A stretch of 64,000 nucleotides of DNA, taken from assembly GCA_002633025.1 (NCBI GenBank), contig NMRB01001741.1, forward strand, positions 21,073-85,072, given 5' to 3'. The translations under genes were made by a program, and so were the position numbers. This document shows, piece after piece, positions 11,695 through 23,482 of this stretch; position 1 is the stretch's first letter, and every line of letters starts with the position of its first letter. This DNA is from Notospermus geniculatus. Taxonomy: Eukaryota; Nemertea; Pilidiophora; Heteronemertea; Lineidae. A model generated the notes under the pieces. The model saw only the letters and a list, made by a program, of their open reading frames with translations, had not been told where the DNA came from and did not search any database.

Positions 11695-14600
11695 TCAAAA
11701 ATTTTCTACTTCTGTAGAATACCGTGACTGAAGAGTTTGTAGCTTTTCTAGAATATCATTATAATCGTCTGCTTCTAATGTCCCCTCCAGAAAAGAATGG
11801 AATTTCCTAATGTCCAATCGTTTGGCTTGTTCTATTAATGTCCCTAACATTTTCCCTACAGCCGGGTGGCTCTGCGCTGATGTCATCATCGCGACGCTAC
11901 TGACCCCTGAAATGGAAAATGAATCGTACAGTATATGCAGAGGCATGGTGATCATGTTTGAACCTCTCAAGCAAATACATTGAAGCCAGTGTCATAAACT
12001 ACCATATAATGCCTACCTAATGACGATGGCCTATCTTCTGACGCCATGACACCTGTCGTTGTGATCTTGCGATCAAATATATGCGGGAAGGGATCAACAG
12101 TTTTGATCGGTGGGTTGGCTACACAAAGACCACTGAAAATAAAACAAAGTGCTGATATTAAAGCTGTTCTAGAGTTTCCGATTGTAAAGTTCCAGCCTGA
12201 AGAAGACCCCGGTTGGGGTCGAAAATTCGCAAACACTCTGGAAATTGCCTTTTTATTTATCATATATTGTGTGTCAATTTTTGTGCTTTTCTTCTCTTTG
12301 GCTGATATTAAAGCAATATCAAAATTCGAACTCATGTCCCACTATGTCCCACTGGCATTGAGCGAGATAGAACCTCCTACAGTAACCTAAGCGATTTTAG
12401 TAATAACTGATGAGATAATCTTAATGCTTACTTAAGAGTCCGAGGATATGATTCGGCAAGATACAGCTGTAGTATTTCGGCAGCAGTGTTACAATTGCCC
12501 AGCATCCGAGGTAGATGATCGTACTGCTTCCTGTAGAAAATAAGGATATGAGAAGAATGCTGGGTGGGGGAGATGGGTTAGAAACGTAACATGAAGTAGA
12601 ATTTACCAATCATACCTTCTGACTAAACCACTAGGAATTCCTCTTAGAACAACACTTGTTGGGCAAATGCGAGGTCAGGATGTATATCAGGAGATTCGCC
12701 GAGAGGTGTAAGGGGTGTCCATGGCATCCTATCTTCCAATGCTAAAAGGGCATCGAGGAAGGTGTTGTCCACTGACAGGGGGTATGGGAAGGATGTCATC
12801 AGTGCTGCCACCTGGAATCAAAGAGAGAAATGTTCAATTTGTACTAGCTGAAAAAGACTTCATTTCTTTCTTAAACGTATCACATGGAGTGTTGATGCAT
12901 AATCATCGTTCAGAGGCACTACGTCAAAATGGCAGACACTGCAAGTGTTAAGAAATAGTCTGTGAAAGCGATCTTGAGCTGTACCCACCTTCCTTCCAGC
13001 ATTCCCAATTTTGTCCACAACATCGCACAAACTGTGGGCACTGGTCTCCAGCCTGAATGGCAACATCATTGTGTCAATGGCAGCGCTGAGAACAGCACTT
13101 GTATGATATGATAGATGATCCTGAAAAAGATTACAAACACACTGTAAACTGAACTCAGCAATGGGTGTCATTTACTTTGCTTAGTACTTCGAGGTCTTAG
13201 ACTAAGAGCAAAACAAGCCAACTAATAGTCATACCTACCTTATATGTTACATTTGGTAGCTTGACAGGAGAGCCGACCGATCTCCAGAGGTTTGTGGCAC
13301 ACGATGCTGGCATGAACAACGAACTGTGTTCAGCCAACATGGAGTAGGAGAGGAGAGAGTTCAACACACGGAACGAATCGTACTGTGGGGTCTGAAAGGG
13401 GACAAATTGTGGCACAGTTGTAAGTAAGGGAATAGGTATCCACCTGATTGTAGGCTGAGTGCTCAGGGCTGCCGTATGTACTCAGCTTTCTGTTCAGTCT
13501 AACACGTTGTATGGGAGACGCATACACTGGGCACTCAGCAGGCAGGTCATGTGACTTGAACAAATACTTGCCGTCTTCTCAAAATGAGCTGGTGAAACCC
13601 CAAATGTCAAAATGCTCTTATTGTCAAAATCATCAGATAAACGTTCGAGAAGTTTGGAACCTAAGCCACTGAATCCATCGTACGTGTCTACCATCACGTT
13701 GAAACCCTGCAAAAGTGTATGTTAATGTTCTTAAGACTGCTTTCTACCATCCTCATAACATGTTGGTACGACCCAAATGTGATCATTTGAATCACATAAA
13801 GACTGTTGACGGATGAGTTGAGAGAGTATAGCCTCAGCAGCCCTAGTAGAAACACTTGGTAATACCTGCAGTCTGTCACACTCCTCAGTGAAGAAATGGA
13901 CATGATCCTCCACTTCATCATCAAACTTTCTGTCGAGGAGTAGGTTGTACCCGTGGGTGAAGATTTCAAATGGATTCAGATCACTGGAGCAAATTGATAA
14001 GAATTGTAAGAGAAACACAGTGATTTTATGATGTATTGTCCTCCAGTATGTAAATACAATAAGGTGTTAACCTTTCATTGCGATTGGGTTCCTTTCACAA
14101 CATGATCAAATGCACTTTTGGAAGGTGAATGTGGCAACAATGCCCTGAATTCCTAGCGGATCTAACAACAAGCTACCATTAGAAGGCCTTAAAGAGTGTG
14201 TAGCTTGGGTCAGGGTTACTGGTTCATTTGTATAGTCAAGGTTGTTTCACCTGTCATGCTGATATTCCTCCACAATACACAATGATTTAGGATGATAATG
14301 GACTTTCAGATAATCCGACCACACTGAAACACTTTCATCCAGATCGTAGAGTTTCTGACCAAATACTTCAGAGTCGGGGCTTGCATCATCATGGGAACTG
14401 CTGGTATCTGCAACAGAACACACTCTGAACGCTCCTGATGAACACCTCTGTATTCAACTTCAAGAAAAGGCAACATCAGCTGTAGAGGAGTAGTGACTTT
14501 GGTTCAACAGAACCTCGATAACTTGGACATTAAACATGTCTCCACTAGAGACAAAGCTGTCATTGATACAGTGGACTTGGGTGGAGTCTGAACCCAATCA

Positions 14601-16213
14601 GTAGAAAATACTCATTTCATACCAGTTTCAATTTCCTTTTCATCATTCATATCTTCACCCTCGGCTTTCTGCACCTCAGCATAACGTGCCTGGAAAAGGT
14701 GATCATCAGTTGTGATTATTGAAAAATTTCACCCATTCCAATGGATTTCATGAATAGCTGTCAATGAACCATATCCCACTTCCAGGTCGTAGAGAGGGCC
14801 CTGCCAAGCCCTACTTACTTCTTCCTTGTCCAAATCTTCCAAAAACTTGTTCTTCCTGCCAGTCTCTGTCTTGTGAAGTGTGACATCTCCTTGCCTAGAA
14901 TATAATTGAGATGCTTATTGAAAAGTGATAGCTGATGCCGAGTTCTTTCTTGTACTCTCTTCAGACCAATGTTTAGTGAATACCAGATAGGAAGAAATGA
15001 GTGGCCTTTGATTTAGTTATTCAAAGAAACAAGGGTCGAAAGTTCCCTCACCATTTCACATCCTCCTCCAAATTGACATCATACAGAGTTCCTTCTTTTC
15101 TCAGAGTATTCAAACTTCCTGGAATGTAGAAAATGACGCAATGGGAATCTTATAGGAACCAATCATGTTCATTTTGAATCAATGAAAATTGTCACTATGA
15201 GATATTTACCAGTTCAAGTTGAATTCAGATGCCAACTAAGCCTATGTTCTGAGAAAGTTAAGACTAAGAGGTAGAGATTGATGGTGATCACACAAAACCA
15301 AAGACCCCAGCTGCAAGTCAATTTACAAGTTCATGCTTACCTTTCAAATCTAATGAAATCAGTCTAGGTGTGAAGGTGACATCACCCTGAAGTGAAATAA
15401 GATCAGAGTGTAACAAACCCATAATAACAGTGGATCAATGAAACAATTACATCATTAGTTGTATTTATACCCACCATGAGAGTTTGGCCCTCCCGAAACA
15501 CAACATCATGGTTGATTTCTTTCTTGTCAGGTGACTTAGGGTCATAGATGAATGAAGACTCCTGAAATGAAAAGAAAAGACCGACAGGTTTAGCTGCATT
15601 CCAGAATAAAGAAAGACTGTGTGTGTGCGTGCGTGCGTGTGTGGCCAAAGGATAGCCATGCCACACTGCCATCCAGAGTTGCTGTTTAGTCCTGACCCCT
15701 GTGTGACAGATAACATGGATAATACACACCACTCAGCTCAGCATGGTCAGCAGGTTGGCATTGATAACAGTAATAGCCTCCACAGCTTGGCCAGCTGCCA
15801 ACCGACACCCCGCTGGCTGTGACGGTACCACGTACCCATCTGACTTGGTCATTTGGTTGGCTCCTCTTTTTTATCTTTGTGACTTGCTTAATATCATGTT
15901 TTTTTGTTATGGCGCATGCCATTGCTTCTTGCAGACTGCAGTTTACCACATGCTTGATCACCAATCAAACCTGCCCTCAAACATGGTTCTCAGTTAACTT
16001 CTGAAATGATCAACCTTCTGCCAGTTTCAGCACAACAAAAGGTCGCATCCGAAACATCTGTCCGAAATAAGATACTGAAGCCATGTATTTTACGCCCTAC
16101 ATTTTGCTCAATCGATTACCGGACATTCAATGAAGTACCTGTATATTCCACCAGTGAGTCCCAATGTGGTTTGCATAGTGACCTATCTGAAAAGTAACTA
16201 TTTCTCTTGTCAT
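11695..16213 (-). CDS. MSTO1: Misato homolog (MSTO1), 15 coding exons, one apparent frameshift
   Basis: Exons (plus coordinates, gene order): 16139-16213, 15475-15561, 15341-15386, 15052-15118, 14819-14894, 14623-14689, 14251-14407, 13866-13983, 13572-13706, 13239-13391, 12989-13120, 12616-12811, 12432-12530, 12017-12132, 11695-11906. All join in phase except inside exon 12. The product is about 578 aa, close to the ~570 aa of human MSTO1. The start MTREIVTFQIGHYANHIG, then THWWN, FTPRLISLDLKG, VWSDYLKVHYHPKS, DHVHFFTEECDRLQ and a tubulin-like glycine loop DGFSGLGS (about residues 241-248) identify Misato. That family is tubulin/FtsZ-related and linked to mitochondrial distribution, fusion and spindle assembly. 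The intron after exon 9 uses a GC donor. The start codon was chosen because translation runs directly into the conserved N-terminus. It is divergent from the SSH gene. Confidence 0.95.
12616..12811 (-). pseudogene. MSTO1: MSTO1 exon 12 with a one-base frameshift
   Basis: The exon enters in phase 0 and reads PFPLS-type Misato sequence through TPWTPL-like MPWTPLTPLGES to FAQQ. It then meets TAA, while the expected continuation (SVVLRGIPSGLVR, matching human SVVLRGI) is in the next frame. The exon is 196 nt, but its neighbours require a length of 3n+2, i.e. 197. One base is therefore missing near 12650-12662. Every other exon is intact, so a sequencing or assembly error, or a null allele, is more likely than gene death. 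Confidence 0.85.
13392..13571 (-). other. GC-AG intron of MSTO1
   Basis: The exon 9 donor reads ACG|GCAAGT, a consensus-strength GC donor, and the acceptor is CTTTCAG. Both flanking exons are phase 0 and the Misato alignment continues across the junction (HFEKT then PQYDSFRVLNS), so the GC is supported by reading-frame logic. Confidence 0.8.
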
Positions 16214-16422
16214 AGACCCCATTCTTGATTAATCAGGTGTAAAATAAGCAAGAACAGTAAACTTTTTTTTCATCGAAACCTGCTAGAACGTTCCTCAGAC
16301 GTCCATCTTGATTTTTGCCCCAACGTTATTTCGAGAGAAACACAGTGATTGGTCAACTGGAAATAGTTTTATCCAATAGAAACTCATTTGAGAAATAGTG
16401 GGCTTGTACTAAAAGGAGGAAT
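16214..16422. promoter_or_regulatory. Divergent promoter between MSTO1 (-) and the probable SSH first exon (+)
   Basis: Only 209 bp separate the two start codons. The interval has an inverted CCAAT box (ATTGG at 16348-16352), a direct CCAAT box (16373-16377), and a YY1-like core (CCAT of GTCCATCTTG at 16301-16310). No TATA box is positioned for either gene. CpG density rises at the SSH side. This is the layout of a CCAAT-driven bidirectional housekeeping promoter. Promoter activity is inferred. Confidence 0.6.
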
Positions 16423-16493
16423 ATGTCGGCCCGGGCGCCGGAACGAAGACGGCGAAACGGAGATATCGACAAATATGGCCGGCCACCGTCTCG
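16423..16493 (+). CDS. Probable first coding exon of SSH
   Basis: A CpG-rich exon opens with ATG and encodes 23 codons rich in Arg (MSARAPERRRRNGDIDKYG), followed by a good donor, CTCG|GTGAGC, in phase 2. Phase 2 is exactly what the first certain SSH exon (29488-29562) needs, so a direct splice keeps the frame open. The peptide does not resemble the MALVTVQRSP-type start of vertebrate and fly SSH, so assignment rests on position, phase and lack of another gene. It could instead belong to an unrelated short transcript. Confidence 0.45.
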
Positions 16494-16860
16494 GTGAGCG
16501 CCTTCATTTCCGTGTGCAGAATTCTTCATAATGGGGCATTATACTTGCCCCGGTTAGTTTACACTAGTCCCCATAGGAGTTTGTATTGATGTATCCGGTC
16601 GTAGAATCATAACTCTGTTATGTTCGGAGACAGGAGTTTTCGGTCTACCATAGAACGCAGTTTTTTTACAGGCTAGCCTACCGCACACACACACGCACCA
16701 CTGGCGGCAATCCCCGCATAGCAAGGCCTCTAAAATAATGAACGACGTCGACGTCACTGACACTGTCATGTCAGGTGATCGCGGTTCGCCACTTTTTGAC
16801 ATCATATCTCCCGCCCGATTTTTGTCACTTATCTTTGACCCACAATAATTTATACGTATT

Positions 16861-17084
16861 TTAAGGGTTATGAAAAGTGACTCGAAATCTCGAATTTTTG
16901 ACGCAAAAAATCTGACTAGGCTAGGCCTAACTGCACACTGAATTGAGAAATCAAGGATCGGGGCACCTTCTTATGACGGTTTCCGAGGGACCCCAAGCCT
17001 TATTTTCCCAATTTTTTGTGCAGTTAGTCGGATTTTTTGCGTCCAAAATTCGAGATTTCGAGTAACTTTACATAACCCTTAATA
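16861..17084. mobile_element. Fold-back element in SSH intron 1
   Basis: Arms of about 75-100 bp pair: AAGGGTTATGAAAAGTGACT onward at the left with the complement of the block ending AGTAACTTTACATAACCCTT at the right. The arms share CTCGAAATCTCGAATTTT and GACGCAAAAAATC. No coding capacity. Confidence 0.65.
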
Positions 17085-18330
17085 AATGAAATCGAAAAAA
17101 AACAACACAGCATGTTCGACTTCAGCATGTTCAGTTCGGGAAAGTTCCGATATTGGAAAAGATTCCAATATCGGCAACGTTTCTTTTTTTGGAAGCGGTT
17201 TTCGATTCCGATATCGGTAACGTTTCTCACTTTGGAAGCCCTGCAATTCTGGCACAAGCAACCCTTTTGATGATGATAATTGATGATTATTGATGATTGC
17301 AGCCAACTTACGCCAGCAATTCAGATTGTACGCCGTAGAATACAAATTCACAGGTGCTGCCATCTGTTAATGAAAAAATACACTTCACGATTTTTTATTC
17401 TCATGCCCCGATGTACCGCGCAAGTAGGCTAGGCCTACTGCGGTATCTGACAGTTCTCATCATTAAATCACCTGTCGACAGGCTTAGGCCTACATACATA
17501 CAGTACGACTACATGTCATCATTTTGTCAGTTCCCAATTCAGCAATCTCTCTTTCTTTAGTCATGTTATTTTGGCAGACAATTATGACAGTTTGCTCATG
17601 GTCCAAGTGACGCACACACCAGCTCAATATCCATCATTCAACCATTTGTGAATGTCTTATCTGTGTCAGTGAATGTTCAGTACAGGGAACTTACATGTAG
17701 CCTATGTTCCTACCCGCCATACAGGGGGTGGGGGGCAGTTGACTGGTGATCATTGAGGCAGTGGTGCTGGGATGATTGATTGTCATTATCCCATGAAACA
17801 TTTTGTACAATTAATGTACGTGTTTATTCGCCCATATGATGGTGAGACTGGGCACGATCCTACTACTTGAGTTATACATGTATAACTCAAGTGTGACTTG
17901 GCTGTGACATAATGAAGTCATCAGCTGTCAGTCCTATGACCCATAAAGTGGAACAAGATGGATAGATAAGAATGAAGACATGACTAAATAATTTGTCAGT
18001 CAGTGAAATTGGCCTGTCATTTGATTGAGCTGCGTTACATGTACAATGTAATAGTTCATTACATTTTACCCCTCAGCCCACAGTGGGTCATGAGTGGTAT
18101 TGTCAAACCGCTGGGTATCATTCTGTCTGTCTGTCCACTCCAGTGCACCTGGCATTATTTTATATGGCGAGACCTCTTGTTCCTGTCTTCTGCATGAAAA
18201 TGGTGCCATCCTCTCTGATCTGCTGACCTTTTTCCATTGATGACCTGATATGATGATCAGCAGTGTGTGGTAATAATGTGAACCGAGATAAACTTGTGAC
18301 ATGAATAATAACTTTGGCTGGAGAGCTGTG

Positions 18331-18593
18331 TAAAGCCTAGTTCATACTTTGACACACCATCGGCGTCCGACGCGCGATCAAATCTGTGCAAATGTGGATG
18401 CCCACTTTGCCGAATTGATTCATAGTGCAGCGTACATGTACTTTAGCGACGGCGACTCGTTATGAAATGGCTAAAGTAATTACAGCTTCGCGATCGGACG
18501 GCGACCAAATCGCACGACGGGGTCGGCGTCGAACGCAAGAACACGCGTCGGTCGCCGGCGATGGTCATGCATCGAAGTATGAATTAGGCTTAA
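18331..18593. mobile_element. MITE with about 21-bp inverted ends, GC-rich interior
   Basis: The left end TAAAGCCTAGTTCATACTTTG pairs imperfectly with the complement of the right end CGAAGTATGAATTAGGCTTAA. The 263-bp body is much richer in CpG (GCGACGGCGACTCG, CGTCGGTCGCCGGCG) than its surroundings. The open frame inside is a by-product of this composition. Confidence 0.6.
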
Positions 18594-18664
18594 TATGCCA
18601 CATACCCTGAAGTAAAATCCCCTCAGCTGTTGATTGATTGATAAGGGTTATCTTTATCAGGTCA

Positions 18665-19956
18665 GTGTCTGTGAAGTGTTTTGCTTAACATGCCTACCTG
18701 ACTAACGTAAATGGCCAACCGCACTCCACAGTGCTGCTGGACCTGTGTGCTGCAGAACTCCAGGAACATCTTGTCAGTCCATTCCCAATCCCATTCAGAT
18801 TGTCCCCTGCCCATCTTGACATATCAATTTCAAGGCCTACATGTATGCTCACTTCTCCCTAAAATATGACCGAGGGAGGGTAGGAGTCCTTGCTGGTGCC
18901 AGGAATCGGACAATCATGTGACGCTTGTAAAGCTGAGGCAAGGAAATGAGGACTTCTCTCAAGATAACATGACATTCCTGTGGGTGGCAGCAGACAGGAA
19001 AATGTCCAATCAACAGGTGGTGACTCATGCCTCATCCTTCACAACCAATGATTGTGAATTTTGAATGTGGTGGCTGAGTACAGCGTTTAGGTTGGACCTG
19101 CTTGAGCAGCTGTCTCTGCATGAGGACTGTGAGTCATTCAGAATTGCCTCCTGTCTGATTTGAATGTTTAGTCAGCCCTGAGATTCTGTACCGTCAACTT
19201 GTTGTTCAAGACCTGTGTGTGTGCTTATATGGTCGTTGTTTGTTTGTCATTTGTCTCTGGCCTGGGAATCCTGGATCATGTTGCCTGGGATACAGACAAG
19301 CCGGTCCTGTGTTTGTAAATTGATACAGCTGCAACCAGAAAAATCGTGCTGCGATGGATTAACTGTGTGTCATTTGTTGATTTCGCATTGTGTAGAATGA
19401 GTTGTAATTCCATTGGAAGATGATTGACCTAAGCATAGCATACGTGCTTATGATTGAGACACGTGTAACATTGAGTACAAATGGATTATCAGGGGTAGGT
19501 ACAATGTACTTTAACAGTAACAGTAACACTAACAGACTCAAACTTCATCCTGGGTTGCAGATCCTGTCATGTTAACGTCTCTTGTCAATCTTGAATTGAT
19601 AACACTGTACACTTATCTCCAGACACTACTGGAGCACTTCATGCAGGAGGAAACCTACAGGCCATATCTACCTGGAAGTGAAATCTATGACAGCAGACAG
19701 GATGGCTTGGGGTGGCTGGCCATGAATGACCAGCAGTCACCTCTCATGACATGCACACTGTTACAGTGTCAGTCTCTTTTCCACAAACGATTTGTCCACA
19801 AATAGTGAGTTCTTTTTGAGGGCCACAGCTTTTTGTTCAGAAAGAAACATCTGTTGTCAGTTTTTTACCCGAGATTATTTCGTTTCAGGAGCCAGGGGGG
19901 TCGGATCAACTCGATGCCAGTAACCCACAAAGCCGCTCTCGCAGGTGAGTTTTAAA
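18665..19956. repeat. Large duplication 1, copy A (~1.29 kb)
   Basis: This block is nearly identical to 19958-21259, with scattered substitutions and small indels only. It ends at the single N (19957). It includes one copy of a 56-nt exon-like segment (19889-19944). The N at the junction points to two haplotypes joined in tandem, not to a true genomic duplication. Confidence 0.85.
19889..19944 (+). CDS. Candidate 56-nt exon, copy A (alternative SSH 5' exon?)
   Basis: It has a strong acceptor (TTATTTCGTTTCAG) and strong donor (CGCAG|GTGAGT), and is open in two frames. Entered in phase 0 it reads EPGGSDQLDASNPQSRSR and exits in phase 2, which fits the next SSH exon at 29488. Entered in phase 2 from the 16423 exon it exits in phase 1, which would hit a stop in that next exon. 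If used, it therefore needs a different upstream exon. It is perfectly duplicated at 21195-21250. Confidence 0.35.
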
Positions 19957-19957
19957 N

Positions 19958-21259
19958 GTGTCTGTGAAGTGTTTTGCTTAACATGCCTACCTGACTAACG
20001 TAAATGGCCAACCGCACTCCACAGTGCTGCTGGACCTGTGTGCTGCAGAACTCCAGGAACATCTTGTCAGTCCATTCCCAATCCCATTCAGATTGTCCCC
20101 TGCCCATCTTGACGTATCAATTTCAAGGCCTACATGTATGCTCACTTTGGCCTAAAATATGACCGAGTGAGGGTAGGTGTCCTTGCTGGTGCCAGGAATC
20201 GGACAATCATGTGACGCTTGTAAAGATGAGGCAAGGAAGTGAGGACGTCTCGTCAAGATAACATGACATTCCTGTGGGTGGCAGCAGACAGGAAACTGTC
20301 CAATCAACAGGTGGTGACTCATGCCTCATCCTTCACAACCAACGATTGTGAATTTTGAATGTGGTGGCTGAGTACAGCGTTTAGGTTGGACCTGCTTGAG
20401 CAGCTGTCTCTGCATGAGGACTGTGAGTCATTCAGAATCGCCTCCTGTCTGATTTGAATGTTTAGTCAGCCCTGTGATTCTGTACCGTCAACTTGTTGTT
20501 CAAGACCTGTGTGTGTGCTTATATGGTCGTTGTTTGTTTGTCATTTGTCTCTGGCCTGGGAATCCTGGATCATGTTGCCTGGGATACAGACAAGCCAGTC
20601 GACTCCTGTGTTTGTAAATAGATACAGCTGCAACCAGAAAAATCGTGCTGCAATGGATTAACTGTGTGTCATTTGTTGATTTCGCATTGTGTAGAATGAG
20701 TTATAATTCCATTGGAAGATGATTGACCTAAGCATAGCATACGTGCTTATGATTGAGACACGTGTAACATTGAGTACAAATGGATTATCAGGGGTAGGTA
20801 CAATGTACTTTAACAGTAACAGTAACACTAACACTACTAACAGACTCAAACTTCATCCTGGGTTGCAATTTATCCTGTCATGTTACGTCTCTTGTCAATC
20901 TTGAATTGATAACACTGTACACTTATCTCCAGACACTACTGGAGCAGTTCATGCAGGAGGAAACCTACAGGCCAAATCTATGTATCTGGAAGTGAAATGT
21001 ATGACAGCAGACAGTATGGCTTGGGGTGGCTGGCCATGAATGACCAGCAGTCACCTTTGATGACATGCACACTGTCAGTCTCTTTTCCACAAACGATTTG
21101 TCCACAAATAGTGAGTTCTTTTTGAGGGCCACAGCTTTTTGTTCAGAAAGAAACATCTGTTGTCAGTTTTTTACCCGAGATTATTTCGTTTCAGGAGCCA
21201 GGGGGGTCGGATCAACTCGATGCCAGTAACCCACAAAGCCGCTCTCGCAGGTGAGTTTT
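19958..21259. repeat. Large duplication 1, copy B
   Basis: Second copy of 18665-19956. It starts immediately after the N at 19957 and ends just after the repeated donor GTGAGTTTT, where unique intron sequence resumes. Confidence 0.85.
21195..21250 (+). CDS. Candidate 56-nt exon, copy B
   Basis: Base-for-base copy of 19889-19944, including flanking splice sites. Two copies in one transcript would not keep the SSH frame. This supports the view that only one copy is real or that neither is used constitutively. Confidence 0.35.
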
Positions 21260-21657
21260 CAAATCCCAGATTGATAAATCACTATAAATCGTCTGATGGT
21301 ATATGGACCGTTTTAAAGAGCATCTTCCACACACACCGTTTTCACACTCTATCACTGATTTAGGCACTGATCCTGACTTTCTGCTCTGCCCTTGTCAATA
21401 TTCTGGTAGCTTTCGTCTTGTATCCTTGCCCACTGCTTTATCGCGATGATTTTGATGTAGTTGACTGGATGTCATGTAGTCATGTATTCTGTTTTTTAGA
21501 GCCTTTGTAGAGTTGTGTATTGATTAGATTATTGTTTTTTAGTGCCAATCTAGATGTACAGTTGTGTACTTTGTTGTATCTTTGTAGAACGCTGCTCCAT
21601 CCATCAGATTCATGCACTCCACTTTTCTCTCTTCCAGTTTTGTAGAATGAAGTATTT

Positions 21658-21728
21658 GGCCGTATTTTAGAATGCTCCTTAACGTAAAGAGGTTCCTTTA
21701 CGTTGAGGAGCGTTCTAAAATACGGGCC
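21658..21728. mobile_element. Small fold-back element
   Basis: Near-perfect 71-bp palindrome: GGCCGTATTTTAGAATGCTC pairs with GAGCGTTCTAAAATACGGGCC around a short loop of AACGTAAAG/CTTTACGTT. Ends related to CCGTATTCTA... recur at 56203-56728. Confidence 0.7.
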
Positions 21729-22717
21729 TCTATGTTCTTGACTGAATGAGACACAGCCATTGATGTCCAGCAGTTCACTCTGCAGGCAAGATCAGCTCCA
21801 GAAAACTGCTGGTCAGGTGTTTATTTGTGTATGTTCTTCTTTGTAAGCATAACCGTAATCTGGACGGAAGTCAACAATGGTGAATTTTTGCCCATTGATT
21901 GAGAGCCAACTCAAGAAAACTCGCACATGCGGATGGTCTGTGGAGGAGACTACTTAAAGTCACCAGATGGTACAGTGGTGGTGCCCTTCCTTGTTTCACT
22001 GAGCCAGCTGAAATTATCTGAAATGAAACCCCTCCATCGACGCATATTTTGCATTCCTTATACAGTTAGGCCTTGCCCATAACTCCGTGCCACATTGTAT
22101 GGGCCCATACATGACAGATGGAGTGTGGGATGGTACGTTTTGACCATGCTGCATACTACCGGTATACCGTTCATTCAGTAGTATAGATTCCGCCTCCAGC
22201 TATTACAAGGAGGAAGTGGGCGACATTCAGGTGTTGTGTGATTGGCTTGGTGTCATTGACGAGGCGGATCTCCTGGTGGCGGATGAGGCACTCATAGAGC
22301 CCACCTGTTGTATTGGCAACTAATGAATTGGGTACTACTTGTATTAGAAATGTATGAGCCAGCCTTACAACACTGTCCTTGATGTCACAGTGTTGGCAAC
22401 TTGAATTGAATGTGTCTTCAGATCAGAGCCTCCACGCTCAATAGTTGAATGAGTATGTTTCAAAACCACTTTTGGAGTTGATTGGACACTGGGTCAAGTG
22501 ACTTGCATATTTTGTGTGATATTACAAGTCTATCAAATATCAAGGCATGATCAATATTGACAATGGGAAATTGTTTGTGTTATTAAGGCATTTCTAAAGA
22601 ACTAATTAATAATGGCCATTGTAATCTGTTCCAGGGCATACGCTTGGAATGTAGACTTTGTGCTGTCCTCTATTCTAATCCCAACATACAGGGTCAAATT
22701 TTCCCGTTCAATTTTTA

Positions 22718-23481
22718 GCTCACCGGGGTGAGCTATTACGATGGTGGAGCGTCCGTCGTCCGTCGTCGTCGTCGTCCGTCGTCCGTTAGCAGGGCACGTT
22801 TCGTAACCGCTGGAGCTATTGATCTGAAACTTGGTACATATATGCCCCTAGGTCAGATGACCCACGACACCAAGTTTCGGTCCGATTTGACTCTCAGCTT
22901 GGCCACCAGGTGGCGGAAACCAAAAACACAAAAAGTGCAATAACTCCTGAACTAATGATTAGATCATCTCCAAATTTTTATCATAGGTGTATCTAGTAAG
23001 GATACATAACATATATAACGGGTTTTTGATTTGACCTACTTTTCAAGGTCACAGAGGTCAAAGTTCGACAAAAGTGACGAACCTGCCCCAGTTTGTCATT
23101 ATTTCACCGAGCGACTTCATATTTTGCATAAACATGCATTGGAGGGGTACCTTAAAAAATACCAAGTTTCGGCCTGATTGGACATCCAGTATGGCCGCCA
23201 GGTGGCGTAACCTGAAAATCAAGTAAGTGCTATTACTCAGGAACGGCTTGACGCAGAGTGCTCAAATTTGATATTTACCTCCCTCTAGATGACCTTTACA
23301 TGCACGTCAAATTTCGGCCTGATTTGACTTCAAACAAGGCCACCAGGTGGCATAACCCCAAAATCATCAAAGTGCTGTAACTCAGGAACGACTTGACCCA
23401 AAGTGCTCCAATGTGCTATGTGGCCCCCTGCAGATGACCTTTATGTGCATGTGAAGTTCCGGCCAGATCGGACATCCAATA
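22718..23481 (+). repeat. Dispersed element with ~115-bp internal tandem repeats
   Basis: It begins TTAGCTCACCGGGGTGAGCT, a palindromic head, followed by CGTCCGTCGTC triplet-like runs. It then has about four degenerate repeats of roughly 115 bp, each carrying GTGC(A/T)(A/G)TAACTC, CAAGTTTCGG/CAAATTTCGG and GCCACCAGGTGGC. A related head with CGTCAC/CCGTCA words is at about 49279. The element is cut off by the N at 23482. Confidence 0.55.
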
Positions 23482-23482
23482 N

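Noticed and set aside
12046-12390. 114-codon plus-strand ORF
   Set aside because: Antisense shadow of MSTO1 exon 14 (12017-12132) and its intron.
17305-17363. Minus-strand ATG frame MAAPVNLYSTAYNLNCW followed by a good donor GTAAGT, possibly a first exon
   Set aside because: No downstream exon in matching phase, no resemblance to Misato, and the Misato start is already complete at 16213.
18425-18610. Frame containing MAKVITASRSDGD, vaguely like the MALVTVQRSP start of SSH
   Set aside because: It lies wholly inside a TIR MITE (18331-18593) with CpG-rich filler. No donor in the required phase.
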